64,000 nucleotides of DNA from Larkinella arboricola. GTDB taxonomy: Bacteria; Bacteroidota; Bacteroidia; Cytophagales; Spirosomataceae. Both the position numbers and the translations under genes were made by a program. Of this stretch, positions 15,086 through 23,666 are shown piece after piece (position 1 is the first letter of the stretch; every line of letters starts with the position of its first letter). Location: the NCBI RefSeq assembly GCF_003259745.1, contig NZ_QLMC01000002.1:670272-734271 (forward strand), read 5' to 3'. The notes beneath the pieces were generated by a model. That model was not told the origin of the DNA, did no database searches, and saw only the letters and a program-made list of their open reading frames with translations.

Positions 15086-17656
15086 TTAGTTACCTACCAT
15101 AAAAACCGCATTGCCAAACAGGAGCTTGCCGTTGTACCAAAAGCCCCGAAACAGCGGATCGTCCATGATGTAAACCACACTGCCTTTGCCCATATCCTGT
15201 ACGCCGTACAGCAGGGTGTTGTTGAGCTTTACTTTGGCATTCCGGCCTACAAAACCGGCCAGGTAGTTGTCTTTCCGCAGATAGCCGACATTCCAGCCAT
15301 CTTTCAGGAAATCGTAATCATACACGTTCTGAACCAGGGCGTTGTAGCCGTTGGGGTAACCAAATGCCAGGGGATGGGTACGGTCGAGATCGACGCGGTA
15401 GACGCTGCCCGGTGTTTCTTCGGAAATGGCTTCCCGTTCGCGTTCGCCGTATTGGCGCAGGGTTTCGTCAGTGTCCGCTTTTCGGTCCGTTTTTTCCTTT
15501 TTGGCTTCCGGCTTTTCCTCTTTCCGTTTCAGGCCAAAATCCGGTTTGTCCACAAAAAAGCCCGTAGCCCGTTCCATTACAATCAGTTTGCCGCCAGCCT
15601 GAACCCAGTCTTTCAGTTTGGTTAGTGTCCGGTCGTTCATGATTTTTCCGTAATTATAGCCCTGCGGCATAATCAGGACATCAATGCCGGCCAGCGAGCT
15701 ACCGGGCAGCGCATTGCCATCGAGCAGGGTCACCGGATAATCGAGATCCTGATCAAAATAATGCCAGACTTCGCCCAGCGAGGTAGGGGTGGTAACATCT
15801 CCGGCAATGACGGCAACCCGCGGATTTTTCAGCGAGAAAACACTGCCGGAGCCAAAGTCGGCCCCTTCGGCAACAAAACCCGTGGTGGCCGGAATCAGCC
15901 GAATACCGCGTTTGGCGGCTTCCTGCTGCACAATCTGGTGAAACCGCTCGCCCAGCCGTTCGTTGCCGGCGCGGGTTACAATGAGCGTTCCGGGATCAAA
16001 ACTCTGATTGTCCTGTTTAAACGTTCGTTCGGCCACCCGAACCCGTACTTTGTTTTTCAGCAGACCGGCCAGAAACTGCACATCCTGCGCCGATTGCCAG
16101 CGGACGAGGTAGGCATACGGCTTTGGACCATTGGCGGGCAGGCTGGTGGGTGAAGCGGCTGCCGCAGTGGGGTAGGGAGTAGGGGTAAGCCGTTCCCTGA
16201 ACCCGTAGGCTTTCAGGCCGTAGGCATACGGAATGCACCAGGACGTAATGTCGTAGGTCACCGAATCCTCCAGCGTCGACTGGGGTTCAAACAGGATTTT
16301 CAGGAGTGTCGATTTGGGCTGGTAGGCGCTGATGACCAGATCGTTGGTTTCCACCGTGACGGCTTCGTTTTTCTGTGACTGGTAACTGAAGCCCGTCAGT
16401 TTCTGCGATTTTCCGGCCACACCGTAGCGAATCAGGTTGTTGTCGAGCAATTTCCGCAGGGCCTTGATCCGGCCTTCGTCGTTGGCGGTTTTGATCACGT
16501 AGCTTTTGAACTCGCCCACCGGGTTGTTTTGGGCTTTCTGGAAAAAGCTGTTGAAGTTCTTCACCACGTCCGCCGGGCGGTCGGCCACGGATTCGAGGGT
16601 AGCAAAACTGGCCGCATAGTGGTGGTCGATGCGTTCGCGGAGGGTGAGCGTATCGCCGTCTCTTTTCTGGTAAGCCAGACCGGCGCGTCCGCCACCGCCC
16701 TGTTCGAAGGTCATGCCGATGGCTCCGTTGTAGGTAGGCCAGGTGTCGCCGTAGCTCGGGTAAAAAAGATCGAAATTTTCGCGGGTGAAATACAGCCAGC
16801 CGTTTTTATCAAAATACCGGGAGCTATACTGGCCGATAATCTGCTGAAATTCCCGCTGCCAGGGCGTAATGTCTTCGTGGTACGGTTTGGCCGATGGTGC
16901 AAAATAATACGGGCTTTCCGGTCCCATTTCGTGGAAGTCGGCGTGCAGGTGCGGCATCCACTGCTGATAGAGGGCCATGCGCTGCTGCGTGATTTCCTGC
17001 GTTTGCCAGGCCCAGTCGCGGTTTGGATCGAACAGGTAGTGGGTGTAGCGGCCACTTGGCCACGGTTCGCTGTGTTCACGCGCGAGCGGGCTGGGGTCGG
17101 GGTTTGTGCCGCTCATCTGGTTGTACCAGTTTACGTAGCGGTCGTGGCCGTCGGGGTTCAGATCGGGATCAAGGATGACCACGGTATTGGCCAGAATTTT
17201 CTGGGACACCGAATTGGCGGGGTCCAGCAGGTCATGCAGCACGAGCATGAAGGCTTCGGAACTGATGGCTTCGTTGCCGTGAACATTGTAACTCATCCAG
17301 GCAATGGGCGGCAGGGCGGTATTGTTCGATGAGGAAGTTGCCGTTGGAGCAGCGCCCAGACCGATTTGCTGGAGGTGCGTGGTCCGGATTTCTTCCAGTC
17401 GGGTCATGTTTTTTTCGGACGCTACCACCACCGCCATCAGTGGACGGCCTTCGAACGTGGTACCGTAAGGCAATAATTTAACGCGGTTCGAAAAATTTTT
17501 TGCGACGGCTTCAGCGTAGGCCAGTACGCGGTGATGGGGAGTAAAACGCTTGCCGACGGTATAGCCCAGGAATTGGTCCGGGTGTTGTAAGGTGCTCTGT
17601 GAAAGGCTGATGAAGGTTGTTAGCAGACAAAGTCCAACCAGAAAAAGTCGTTTCAT
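15086..17656 (-). CDS. Secreted M14-family zinc carboxypeptidase
   Basis: An 856-aa exported metallopeptidase with a Sec signal (about residues 1-20, ending FISLSQS). The M14 domain spans about 30-400: zinc ligands His126 and Glu129 in HGNEAISSEA, substrate-binding region NPDGHDRY, Arg213 in DPNRDWAWQ, third ligand His238 in HLHADFHEMG, and catalytic Glu318 in MTFEQGGGG. The C-terminal half includes a flavodoxin- or ThuA-like segment (RVAVIAGDV...LIMPQGYNYG), a layout common in large Bacteroidota M14 proteins. It would cleave C-terminal residues from peptides in the periplasm or outside. It is monocistronic with its own terminator. Confidence 0.92.
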   Translation of the reverse strand: MKRLFLVGLCLLTTFISLSQSTLQHPDQFLGYTVGKRFTPHHRVLAYAEAVAKNFSNRVKLLPYGTTFEGRPLMAVVVASEKNMTRLEEIRTTHLQQIGLGAAPTATSSSNNTALPPIAWMSYNVHGNEAISSEAFMLVLHDLLDPANSVSQKILANTVVILDPDLNPDGHDRYVNWYNQMSGTNPDPSPLAREHSEPWPSGRYTHYLFDPNRDWAWQTQEITQQRMALYQQWMPHLHADFHEMGPESPYYFAPSAKPYHEDITPWQREFQQIIGQYSSRYFDKNGWLYFTRENFDLFYPSYGDTWPTYNGAIGMTFEQGGGGRAGLAYQKRDGDTLTLRERIDHHYAASFATLESVADRPADVVKNFNSFFQKAQNNPVGEFKSYVIKTANDEGRIKALRKLLDNNLIRYGVAGKSQKLTGFSYQSQKNEAVTVETNDLVISAYQPKSTLLKILFEPQSTLEDSVTYDITSWCIPYAYGLKAYGFRERLTPTPYPTAAAASPTSLPANGPKPYAYLVRWQSAQDVQFLAGLLKNKVRVRVAERTFKQDNQSFDPGTLIVTRAGNERLGERFHQIVQQEAAKRGIRLIPATTGFVAEGADFGSGSVFSLKNPRVAVIAGDVTTPTSLGEVWHYFDQDLDYPVTLLDGNALPGSSLAGIDVLIMPQGYNYGKIMNDRTLTKLKDWVQAGGKLIVMERATGFFVDKPDFGLKRKEEKPEAKKEKTDRKADTDETLRQYGEREREAISEETPGSVYRVDLDRTHPLAFGYPNGYNALVQNVYDYDFLKDGWNVGYLRKDNYLAGFVGRNAKVKLNNTLLYGVQDMGKGSVVYIMDDPLFRGFWYNGKLLFGNAVFMVGN

Positions 17657-17755
17657 GCAGAAAAATTAGGGAATGAATCAGGCAATTCCCAAAGGTAATC
17701 TGAAAGCGTCAAAACCCGTTTATTTAAAGAAATTTCAATTTTTTTTGATCGAAGA

Positions 17756-17786
17756 TTTGCACGTGTCAATCTTGTCCGTACCTTTG
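17756..17786 (+). promoter_or_regulatory. Bacteroidota-type promoter of tRNA-Glu copy 1
   Basis: TTTG at 17756-17759 and TACCTTTG at 17779-17786 are separated by 19 bases, which fits the -33 TTTG / -7 TAnnTTTG consensus of this phylum. Confidence 0.85.
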
Positions 17787-17848
17787 CACCACGATTTCAG
17801 ACAAAGGGTTGGCCAACACAGAAAGCCACTCGAAATTAAGCTGAATTT

Positions 17849-17920
17849 GGCCGATTCGTCTAGCGGTTAGGACGCGGCCCTTTCACGGCTGAAACACGGG
17901 TTCGATTCCCGTATCGGTCA
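17849..17920 (+). tRNA. tRNA-Glu (anticodon UUC), copy 1
   Basis: A 72-nt cloverleaf. The acceptor GGCCGAT pairs with ATCGGTC with one G-U. The D arm contains TAGCGGTTAGGAC, the anticodon loop is CTTTCAC with anticodon TTC, and the T arm is CGGGTTCGATTCCCG. The CCA end is not encoded. It decodes GAA/GAG. It is preceded by a consensus promoter and followed by a strong terminator. Confidence 0.97.
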
Positions 17921-17936
17921 CGGTCAAATTCACATA

Positions 17937-17971
17937 AAGCGCTGTAAGCCAAAAGCTTGCAGCGCTTTTTT
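17937..17971 (+). terminator. Terminator of tRNA-Glu copy 1
   Basis: A 12-bp stem (AGCGCTGTAAGC with GCTTGCAGCGCT, one G-T pair) is followed by six T, 17 bases after the tRNA. Confidence 0.9.
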
Positions 17972-17981
17972 GATCAGAAGA

Positions 17982-18012
17982 TTTGCACGTGTCAATCTTG
18001 TCTGTATCTTTG
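17982..18012 (+). promoter_or_regulatory. Bacteroidota-type promoter of tRNA-Glu copy 2
   Basis: TTTG at 17982-17985 and TATCTTTG at 18005-18012 with a 19-base spacer. The -7 box differs from copy 1 by one base in the unconserved NN positions. Confidence 0.85.
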
Positions 18013-18073
18013 CACCACGGTTTCAGATAAAGGTTGGCCAACACAGAAAGCCACTCGAAAGTAAGCTGAATTT

Positions 18074-18145
18074 GGCCGATTCGTCTAGCGGTTAGGACGC
18101 GGCCCTTTCACGGCTGAAACACGGGTTCGATTCCCGTATCGGTCA
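18074..18145 (+). tRNA. tRNA-Glu (anticodon UUC), copy 2
   Basis: Identical in sequence to copy 1 over all 72 bases, 225 bases downstream, with its own promoter and terminator. The two copies are separate transcription units, not a processed dimer. Confidence 0.97.
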
Positions 18146-18160
18146 CGGTCAAATTCACAT

Positions 18161-18195
18161 AAGCGCTGTAAGCCAAAAGCTTGCAGCGCTTTTTT
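18161..18195 (+). terminator. Terminator of tRNA-Glu copy 2
   Basis: The same 12-bp stem as in copy 1, followed by six T. Confidence 0.9.
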
Positions 18196-18467
18196 GTTGT
18201 ACCTACTGAAATATTTTATTTTTTCTGCATCTTTTTTGACCCGCACAGCAAACTCATCGAACCCGTTTGAAGAATACTTTATCAAAGCACTGATTTTTCA
18301 GGTCGAGATCAAACGAACGATATTGATAACCTTCCTGGGTAACTACGTTACAAAAATTTTATGGATTGGTGACGGTTATATATTTCTCTTATACGGTTTC
18401 AATAGCTGAATGCCGACAGCCTTGCTTTTAGTCAACGTGACCTACCGACTGTGACCGTATGATGCTT
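18196..18467. other. Intergenic stretch after the tRNA pair
   Basis: No gene or clear signal is visible here. Together with the two hairpins that follow, it makes a gene-free gap of about 550 bases up to 18746. Confidence 0.5.
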
Positions 18468-18520
18468 TAATCCGTAACACAGCGGCCCGGCAAACGAATG
18501 ATCCGCTGTGTTACGGATTA
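18468..18520. repeat. Long perfect hairpin (18-bp stem)
   Basis: Arms 18468-18485 and 18503-18520 are perfectly complementary around a 17-nt loop. There is no strong T-run on either side, so it is not a classical terminator. Confidence 0.8.
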
Positions 18521-18675
18521 TTTCGCATTCCATCGTACCTCTGGCCTCTCGTAAAAAACAAAAGCCGTATTGTCCTGCTCAAAACAGAAATGGTCGCCGT
18601 TCCGGTATTCGGCCTAGTCCGAATTGTATAATGCGCTTAAAAAGGCCCGCCAGCGCCAATCTAATCATACCAATG

Positions 18676-18731
18676 TTCAGGTCCGCTTCAGACGGCTTTC
18701 CAACCCGAAAGCCGTCTGAAGCGGACCTGAA
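18676..18731. repeat. Very long perfect hairpin (25-bp stem)
   Basis: Arms 18676-18700 and 18707-18731 match perfectly around the loop CAACCC. It lies 15 bases downstream of the stop of the minus-strand NHL gene and may end its transcript or protect the 3' end. No T-run follows on the minus strand. Confidence 0.85.
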
Positions 18732-18746
18732 CAAAAAGATTCTTCC

Positions 18747-20837
18747 TTAAGGTTGTTTTAGCAGCTTGATGTGTTGGGTCCTGGTCCCCTCACCAACTCG
18801 TAAAATATAGGCACCTGCGCCTAGCTGGCTGCCCACGGGCACCATCTGCTTGTCGCCCGATGTCACGCCCTGCCATACCCGGCGGCCCAGCAGATCATAC
18901 AACTCCACGGTCTGCGGGCCGGAATGAGCTCCTTTTGACTCAATCGTAAACGACTCAGTGAACGGGTTGGGGAAGACCTCCACGCCGTCCGGCACTTGCT
19001 CTGCCGATAGCCGCCAGGGAGTTTGGCGAAAGTAAAACTCAAAATGAACTGTTTTCGAGATGCCGGCCGCGCCGGTTCCGTTGGGCCCCGAGTAGGGGGT
19101 GGCCGTCACCGTGTAGTGGCCCACTTCCCGCCGGCGGTCCTTGTAGTCACCGTTGGTGTCACCAAACAACGCGTAAGGAGCGCCATTCTCAAGCTGGGAG
19201 TGGGTCTGCTGGCCACTCAACGTAAAGATAACCGAGCCAACGGTTGCTGGGCTGGTCACGGCCTGAATATTGTAGGCTTCTCCGGAGTGATCAAGGGTAA
19301 TTCTTTCGGCATCGTTGATCCGTAGGCCGGCTTGATTCGTAATCGGATTGATTAAATCAAAATGATCTACCCGGATGTGGTCGACTACTGTGAAGCTTAT
19401 GGTTACGGAATCGCCCGCCGTGCCGGTGCCATTAGGGCCGGAATAGGGTGTGGCCGTCAGCGTATAGCTACCTACAGCTGGGGTCCAGCCCCGGAAGTTA
19501 CCGCCGTCATCCTTAAAGAGTGCATAGGGAGCTGCATTCTCAATGTGTGTCAGCGTCTGTTGACCGCTCAATTTGAACACTACCGAGCCAATGCTGGATG
19601 GGTCGGTGGTCGCCTGGATGTTGAGTTTGCGGGTCGGCAGGCCCATCAGGTTAAATTCCAGTTCGGTGGGATAATTCCGAACTGGAACCAGATCGCGAAG
19701 GGCCGTATCCTGGTCGGCATCAATGAGAAACAAACTGCCGATGGCCAGGGGCTGAGCGGTTGAGATGACCTTACGAATGCGGTGGTGCAACAAATCGGTA
19801 ATCAACAGGTTACCTTGCCCGTCAACGGCCACATCAGTCGGCAAGGAGAGATTAGTGCTGAGCGGATCGCGCCCATCCCCATTGAAAGCGCCATTCAACT
19901 GTCCAGTGCCCACTACGGTCGTAATAATGCCCTGGGTATCCACTTTCCGAACGCGCTTGTTTGAGCGATCACAGAAAAACAAATTTCCTTCCTGGTCAAA
20001 GCTCATTCCCTGTGGTGAATGGAGATTGGCCTGGGTAGCCGGTCCGCCATCGCCACTGAAACCTTCTGTGCCCGAACCCACTACCGTCGTGATGATACCC
20101 TGGCGGTCGATCTTACGAATGCGGTTCAGGTCGGACACATACAAATTGCCCTGAGCGTCGAGCTCCAGATAGCCGGGGCTAAATAAACTGGCCTGGGTAG
20201 CCGGTCCGCCATCGCCATTGAAGCCTTCCCCGCCCGTGCCGGCGATGGTTGTAATGATGCCATTAGGGGCAATTTTTCGAATGCGGCGATTGTCCGTATC
20301 CGAAATATAAATGTTCCCTTGGGCATCGATGGCCACATCTTTAGGATCATCCAGTTCGGCACTGGTGGCAAGCCCGCCGTCGCCACTAAATCCTTCGACA
20401 CCACGAATGCCAGCGATGGTAGTGATGATGCCCTGCTGATCAACTTTCCGCACCCGGTCGAAATCAACAATGTAAAGATTACCCTGCGCGTCTAAGGCAA
20501 TACCATGGGCAAAGACATTGGTTTGGGTGGCTGGCACGCCATCGCCATTGGGAGTTTGTTCTTCCACTTCATCCGGCCCAGCGCCCGCAACGGTGGTGAT
20601 GATGCCATTTGAATCAATTTTGCGAACGCGGTAATGATTACGGTCAGAAAACAAGATGTTGCCCTGGGCGTCGAACAAAATTTTATAGGGGTCGTCAATG
20701 AGGGCCTCCGTAGCCGGTATATTATCGCCATTAAAGTAGGTTTCCCAGGAACTACCACCGGCGATGGTGGTGACTGCCTGTGCGTGCACGGAAAAACTGG
20801 CCACCATAAGCAGCCAAAGCGTAAAGAAGTGTTTCAT
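18747..20837 (-). CDS. Secreted NHL-repeat beta-propeller protein with T9SS sorting domain
   Basis: A 696-aa secreted protein. It has a Sec signal (about residues 1-19, ending SVHAQ) and about six NHL repeats (residues 20-370) of the type GDGGPATQA...DAQGNLYVSD..RIRKID.QGIITTVVG. Two copies of an approximately 115-residue beta domain follow (NIQATTDPSSIGSVVFKLSG, then ATPYSGPNGTGTAG). The C-terminal type A sorting domain starts at FPNPFTESFTIESKG and ends HIKLLKQP, so export through the T9SS and surface attachment or release are expected. Its C-terminal coding DNA is nearly identical to that of the next minus-strand gene. Target or ligand is unknown. Confidence 0.92.
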   Translation of the reverse strand: MKHFFTLWLLMVASFSVHAQAVTTIAGGSSWETYFNGDNIPATEALIDDPYKILFDAQGNILFSDRNHYRVRKIDSNGIITTVAGAGPDEVEEQTPNGDGVPATQTNVFAHGIALDAQGNLYIVDFDRVRKVDQQGIITTIAGIRGVEGFSGDGGLATSAELDDPKDVAIDAQGNIYISDTDNRRIRKIAPNGIITTIAGTGGEGFNGDGGPATQASLFSPGYLELDAQGNLYVSDLNRIRKIDRQGIITTVVGSGTEGFSGDGGPATQANLHSPQGMSFDQEGNLFFCDRSNKRVRKVDTQGIITTVVGTGQLNGAFNGDGRDPLSTNLSLPTDVAVDGQGNLLITDLLHHRIRKVISTAQPLAIGSLFLIDADQDTALRDLVPVRNYPTELEFNLMGLPTRKLNIQATTDPSSIGSVVFKLSGQQTLTHIENAAPYALFKDDGGNFRGWTPAVGSYTLTATPYSGPNGTGTAGDSVTISFTVVDHIRVDHFDLINPITNQAGLRINDAERITLDHSGEAYNIQAVTSPATVGSVIFTLSGQQTHSQLENGAPYALFGDTNGDYKDRRREVGHYTVTATPYSGPNGTGAAGISKTVHFEFYFRQTPWRLSAEQVPDGVEVFPNPFTESFTIESKGAHSGPQTVELYDLLGRRVWQGVTSGDKQMVPVGSQLGAGAYILRVGEGTRTQHIKLLKQP
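18801..18978. repeat. 178-bp near-identical repeat, copy 1 (sorting-domain coding DNA)
   Basis: Matches 21153-21330 over 178 bases with one difference by eye (CCCTGCC against CCTTGCC). It covers most of the T9SS domain of the NHL protein. Confidence 0.85.
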
Positions 20838-20976
20838 AATAAAGCTAGGATAAGGTGAAAAACTAAAAAGATTGCTTACTACCTGTTTTGCTGGTTTTGT
20901 TCAGTACTTTATTGATTTATTAGCATATACGGGGCGGGAAAATCACCCTAATTAGGCAACGGGATCCAGGCGCCTA

Positions 20977-21016
20977 GAAAAGCCAAACGCCCGACGATTA
21001 CACCGGGCGTTTGGCT
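20977..21016 (-). terminator. Terminator of the glycine-rich T9SS gene
   Basis: A 13-bp stem (AGCCAAACGCCCG with CGGGCGTTTGGCT) is followed on the minus strand by TTTTC, about 80 bases past the stop at 21099. Confidence 0.75.
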
Positions 21017-21098
21017 TACGTTCTGTTCTATAATGTTACGAGGTTATTCAAAGCTGGCTAGATACTGCTGAGATCGAACAAAATCTAGAGATTTGCCA

Positions 21099-23003
21099 TT
21101 AGGGAACTTTCAGCATCTTAATATTTTGAGTCTTGGCACCCTGGCCCACCCGTAAAATATAGGCACCTGCGCCTAGCTGGCTGCCCACGGGCACCATCTG
21201 CTTGTCGCCCGATGTCACGCCTTGCCATACCCGGCGGCCCAGCAGATCATACAACTCCACGGTCTGCGGGCCGGAATGAGCTCCTTTTGACTCAATCGTA
21301 AACGACTCAGTGAACGGGTTGGGGAAGACCCGGACCAAGCCCGATTCCGTCTCGGCATCAGCAGCCAGCCGGGCTTGGGGCATTTGTGAAATAACCTGGA
21401 AGTGGATGGTTTTAGAAACGCCCGCCTTACCGGTTCCGTTGGGACCCGAGTAGGGGATAGCCGTCAGCGTATAGGAGCCAGGCTTGGGCTTCCAGGGGCG
21501 GTAGTCGCCACCATCATCCTTAAAGAGGGCAAAAGGTGCTTCATTTTCAATGTGGGTCAGCGTCTGGGTGCCACCTAGCTGGAAGACGACTGAACCGACT
21601 CCCGAATAATAATTGGTAAGAGCCTGAATGTTAAAATTTGGGGAGTAGCTGTAGAGTCCTATCACTTCACCGTCGCGCATGTCATCAATGTAGCGATCCT
21701 GATCGGCGTCCATCAACCACAACCTTTCGATGAGAAGCTGATCCACGACGGTAAAGTTAGTTTTAATGGGTACACCGGCCGTACCCGTGCCATTGGGACC
21801 CGAGTAGGGGGTGGCAATCAGCGTATAGTCGCCCGGTACTGGTGTCCAGTTCTTAAAGTCCCCGTTGTTATCCTCAAATAAGGCGAAGGGAGCCGAATTC
21901 TCAATGTGAGTCCGCGACTGTGCACCACTGAGCTCAAAGACCACCGAACCAGGGAGAGCCGTATTGGTATTAACCCGAATATTGAGCTTCCGGCTGGGTA
22001 GGTTTGACAAGTTGATCTGCTGGCCATCCTCAAGTGATCCAATGGCCTGGTCAGTGTCTGCGTCAATTAGATTATAAGTCGTGAGTGCCGTAGGCTCTAG
22101 TTCATAAAAGGCGATGATCACCGAGCCATTCTGGAACTGAGTGCCGCGCGTGGTACCCGGAGTGACGGTTGTCATCGTGCCCCCAGGGTTAATGAAGGAG
22201 TAGCCTCCCTGGCTGTTGCTGTATTCTGGGGTTTCGCCCCCACCGCCACGGCCACCCCCGTAGCCACCGCCACCGCCGCCACCAGATTGGCCATTTAAAC
22301 CGCTGCCGCCGCCGCCACCGAAACCTGCCCCCCCGTCGGCTACATTGCTGTAGCTGTATCCACCGGGACTGATCTCAAATAAATGGGCCTGTCCACCGCC
22401 CCCACCGGCTCGCCAGGGTTGACCACTTTCGCCCACTTCATAATAGCCGCCTATTTCGCCGGGCCCATTGAGGCCTCCGCCACCACCACCCCCTGAGTCA
22501 CCACCGAAATAAGGCGAACCACCACCGCCCCTATAGGGCGGTCCCAGGCCCTGCCCCCCGCCACCGGCCCATTCAGGGGCACCGCCACCACCGCCACCGG
22601 CGGCTATCAACAAAGCTCGGGTAGCATTATAGCCCTGCAGGCTCACGGCCGATCCGCCGCCGCCGCCGCCAAAACTGTCCCCGTAGTACCCCCCTCCCGA
22701 CCGCCCGGCCTGCCCCACAATGATGTAGAGAAAACCTTCGGGATCCGGTAGCGCTCGAAAGGTGGCCTGAACCGTAGACCCACTACCGCCTTTGGTGCCG
22801 TATTCCCCGCCAGCTCCACCGCCGTCGGCGCCTCTGGCGGTGATGGTGACCAGGAAGGGTCTGTCTTCGCCGTATCCTTGCCATGGGATGGAGATCATAT
22901 AGAACCCTGGGTTGGTGAAGGTATCTGGCGGGTATAAGAGCTTCTGAGCGTGCGTCGAAAAGCAGGCCGCAAAAAGCAGCCAAAACGTAAAGATGTGTTT
23001 CAT
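21099..23003 (-). CDS. Secreted glycine-rich (ALK/LTK-like) protein with T9SS sorting domain
   Basis: A 634-aa secreted protein. After a Sec signal (about 1-19, ending STHAQ) residues of about 45-300 form a glycine-rich domain with repeated runs of five to seven Gly. They are punctuated by GTKGGSGSTVQATF, LYIIVGQAGRSGGGYYG and RALLIAAGGGGGG, the pattern of the glycine-rich domain of ALK/LTK receptors and bacterial homologues. Two approximately 115-residue beta domains follow (NLIDADTDQAIGSLEDGQ and LMDADQDRYIDDMRDGEVIG mark their starts), as in the NHL proteins. The T9SS domain begins at FPNPFTESFTIESKG. It is probably a surface adhesin or matrix component (inference). Confidence 0.9.
   Translation of the reverse strand: MKHIFTFWLLFAACFSTHAQKLLYPPDTFTNPGFYMISIPWQGYGEDRPFLVTITARGADGGGAGGEYGTKGGSGSTVQATFRALPDPEGFLYIIVGQAGRSGGGYYGDSFGGGGGGSAVSLQGYNATRALLIAAGGGGGGAPEWAGGGGQGLGPPYRGGGGSPYFGGDSGGGGGGGLNGPGEIGGYYEVGESGQPWRAGGGGGQAHLFEISPGGYSYSNVADGGAGFGGGGGSGLNGQSGGGGGGGYGGGRGGGGETPEYSNSQGGYSFINPGGTMTTVTPGTTRGTQFQNGSVIIAFYELEPTALTTYNLIDADTDQAIGSLEDGQQINLSNLPSRKLNIRVNTNTALPGSVVFELSGAQSRTHIENSAPFALFEDNNGDFKNWTPVPGDYTLIATPYSGPNGTGTAGVPIKTNFTVVDQLLIERLWLMDADQDRYIDDMRDGEVIGLYSYSPNFNIQALTNYYSGVGSVVFQLGGTQTLTHIENEAPFALFKDDGGDYRPWKPKPGSYTLTAIPYSGPNGTGKAGVSKTIHFQVISQMPQARLAADAETESGLVRVFPNPFTESFTIESKGAHSGPQTVELYDLLGRRVWQGVTSGDKQMVPVGSQLGAGAYILRVGQGAKTQNIKMLKVP
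21153..21330. repeat. 178-bp near-identical repeat, copy 2 (sorting-domain coding DNA)
   Basis: Partner of 18801-18978, in the same orientation, inside the glycine-rich gene. Confidence 0.85.
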
Positions 23004-23414
23004 AGATAGAATCAGGAAAGGATAATTGACTAAATTTTTAGTTTTTAATAGAGGGTTCTGATCTAGGCTATTAATTTATAGACTAACTACTATACTCGTT
23101 CCCATTCGCTGGAGGGGAAAAATACCCTTTTTACCCAATGGGCTTAAATACCGAGTTAAGACGGCAAGGTGCAGTATGTTATTTCAAAACAGGTGCGCAG
23201 GGGCTAGCGCCGAGCGGATGGGGTTGATGGAAATGTTCCCCGGTACGAGCGGAATTAAAGAATAAAGTGTAAGGCCGATAGTCAGCCTGAACCCATCTAA
23301 CGAGAGGTTTGAAAATCAGGGTTTTATGCGACCGTTAGCTAACTATTTGTCTGGTCCATGCTCCTGGTTGCAAACGGATCGTTATGTATCTGTATGTGCT
23401 TACTTGTCAGGGTT
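23004..23414. other. Intergenic region at the left edge of the accessory region
   Basis: No supportable gene. It holds the upstream regions of the minus-strand glycine-rich gene and of family A copy 1. No TTTG/TAnnTTTG pair was found. Confidence 0.5.
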
Positions 23415-23666
23415 ATGTGGCTTTATTTTACTATGTGTTCTCCGGAAGGTGAAAGAAGCACTCACTCGTTTTATTCTCCGACGTTTGAGGATCACATGGT
23501 CATGTTAACTACTTGCGTTATCTATGGCAACCAACTGCTTTCTGCTTATCTAATTAGTAGCGATAAAAGCTGCACACACTTGTCAGTGGAAGCGTTTGAT
23601 GGGACACCCATTGGCTCGCACCTTCAGGCGTTGGAAAAGGAATATCAAAAGATATTGAGCGTGTAA
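23415..23666 (+). CDS. Family A 83-aa protein, copy 1 (unknown function)
   Basis: An 83-aa protein beginning MWLYFTMCSPEGERSTHSFY. A longer frame starts at 23358, but the ATG at 23415 gives exactly the length and N-terminus (MWL) of the two paralogues at 26471 and 32801. All three align without gaps. The hallmark is VEAFDGTPIG at residues 58-67, followed by a helical C-terminus LEKEYQKILSV. The pattern looks like a small beta-beta-alpha fold with an amphipathic final helix. No signal peptide or metal motif is seen. It stands alone between long gene-free stretches. I do not recognise the family. Confidence 0.7.
   Translation: MWLYFTMCSPEGERSTHSFYSPTFEDHMVMLTTCVIYGNQLLSAYLISSDKSCTHLSVEAFDGTPIGSHLQALEKEYQKILSV

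Larger units (their letters stand above)
17740..18195. repeat. Tandem duplication of a tRNA-Glu transcription unit
   Basis: Two direct copies of about 225 bp, each with promoter, leader, tRNA-Glu and terminator. The tRNAs are 225 bases apart and identical; the promoters and leaders differ at a few bases and by single-base indels. Confidence 0.9.

Noticed and set aside
16529-17332. 267-aa plus-strand ORF
   Set aside because: Antisense shadow of the M14 peptidase gene.
17740-18195. Tandem tRNA-Glu as an integration (att) site for the 23-35 kb region
   Set aside because: No integrase gene and no tRNA 3'-end repeat on the far side were found; a simple tandem duplication explains the data.
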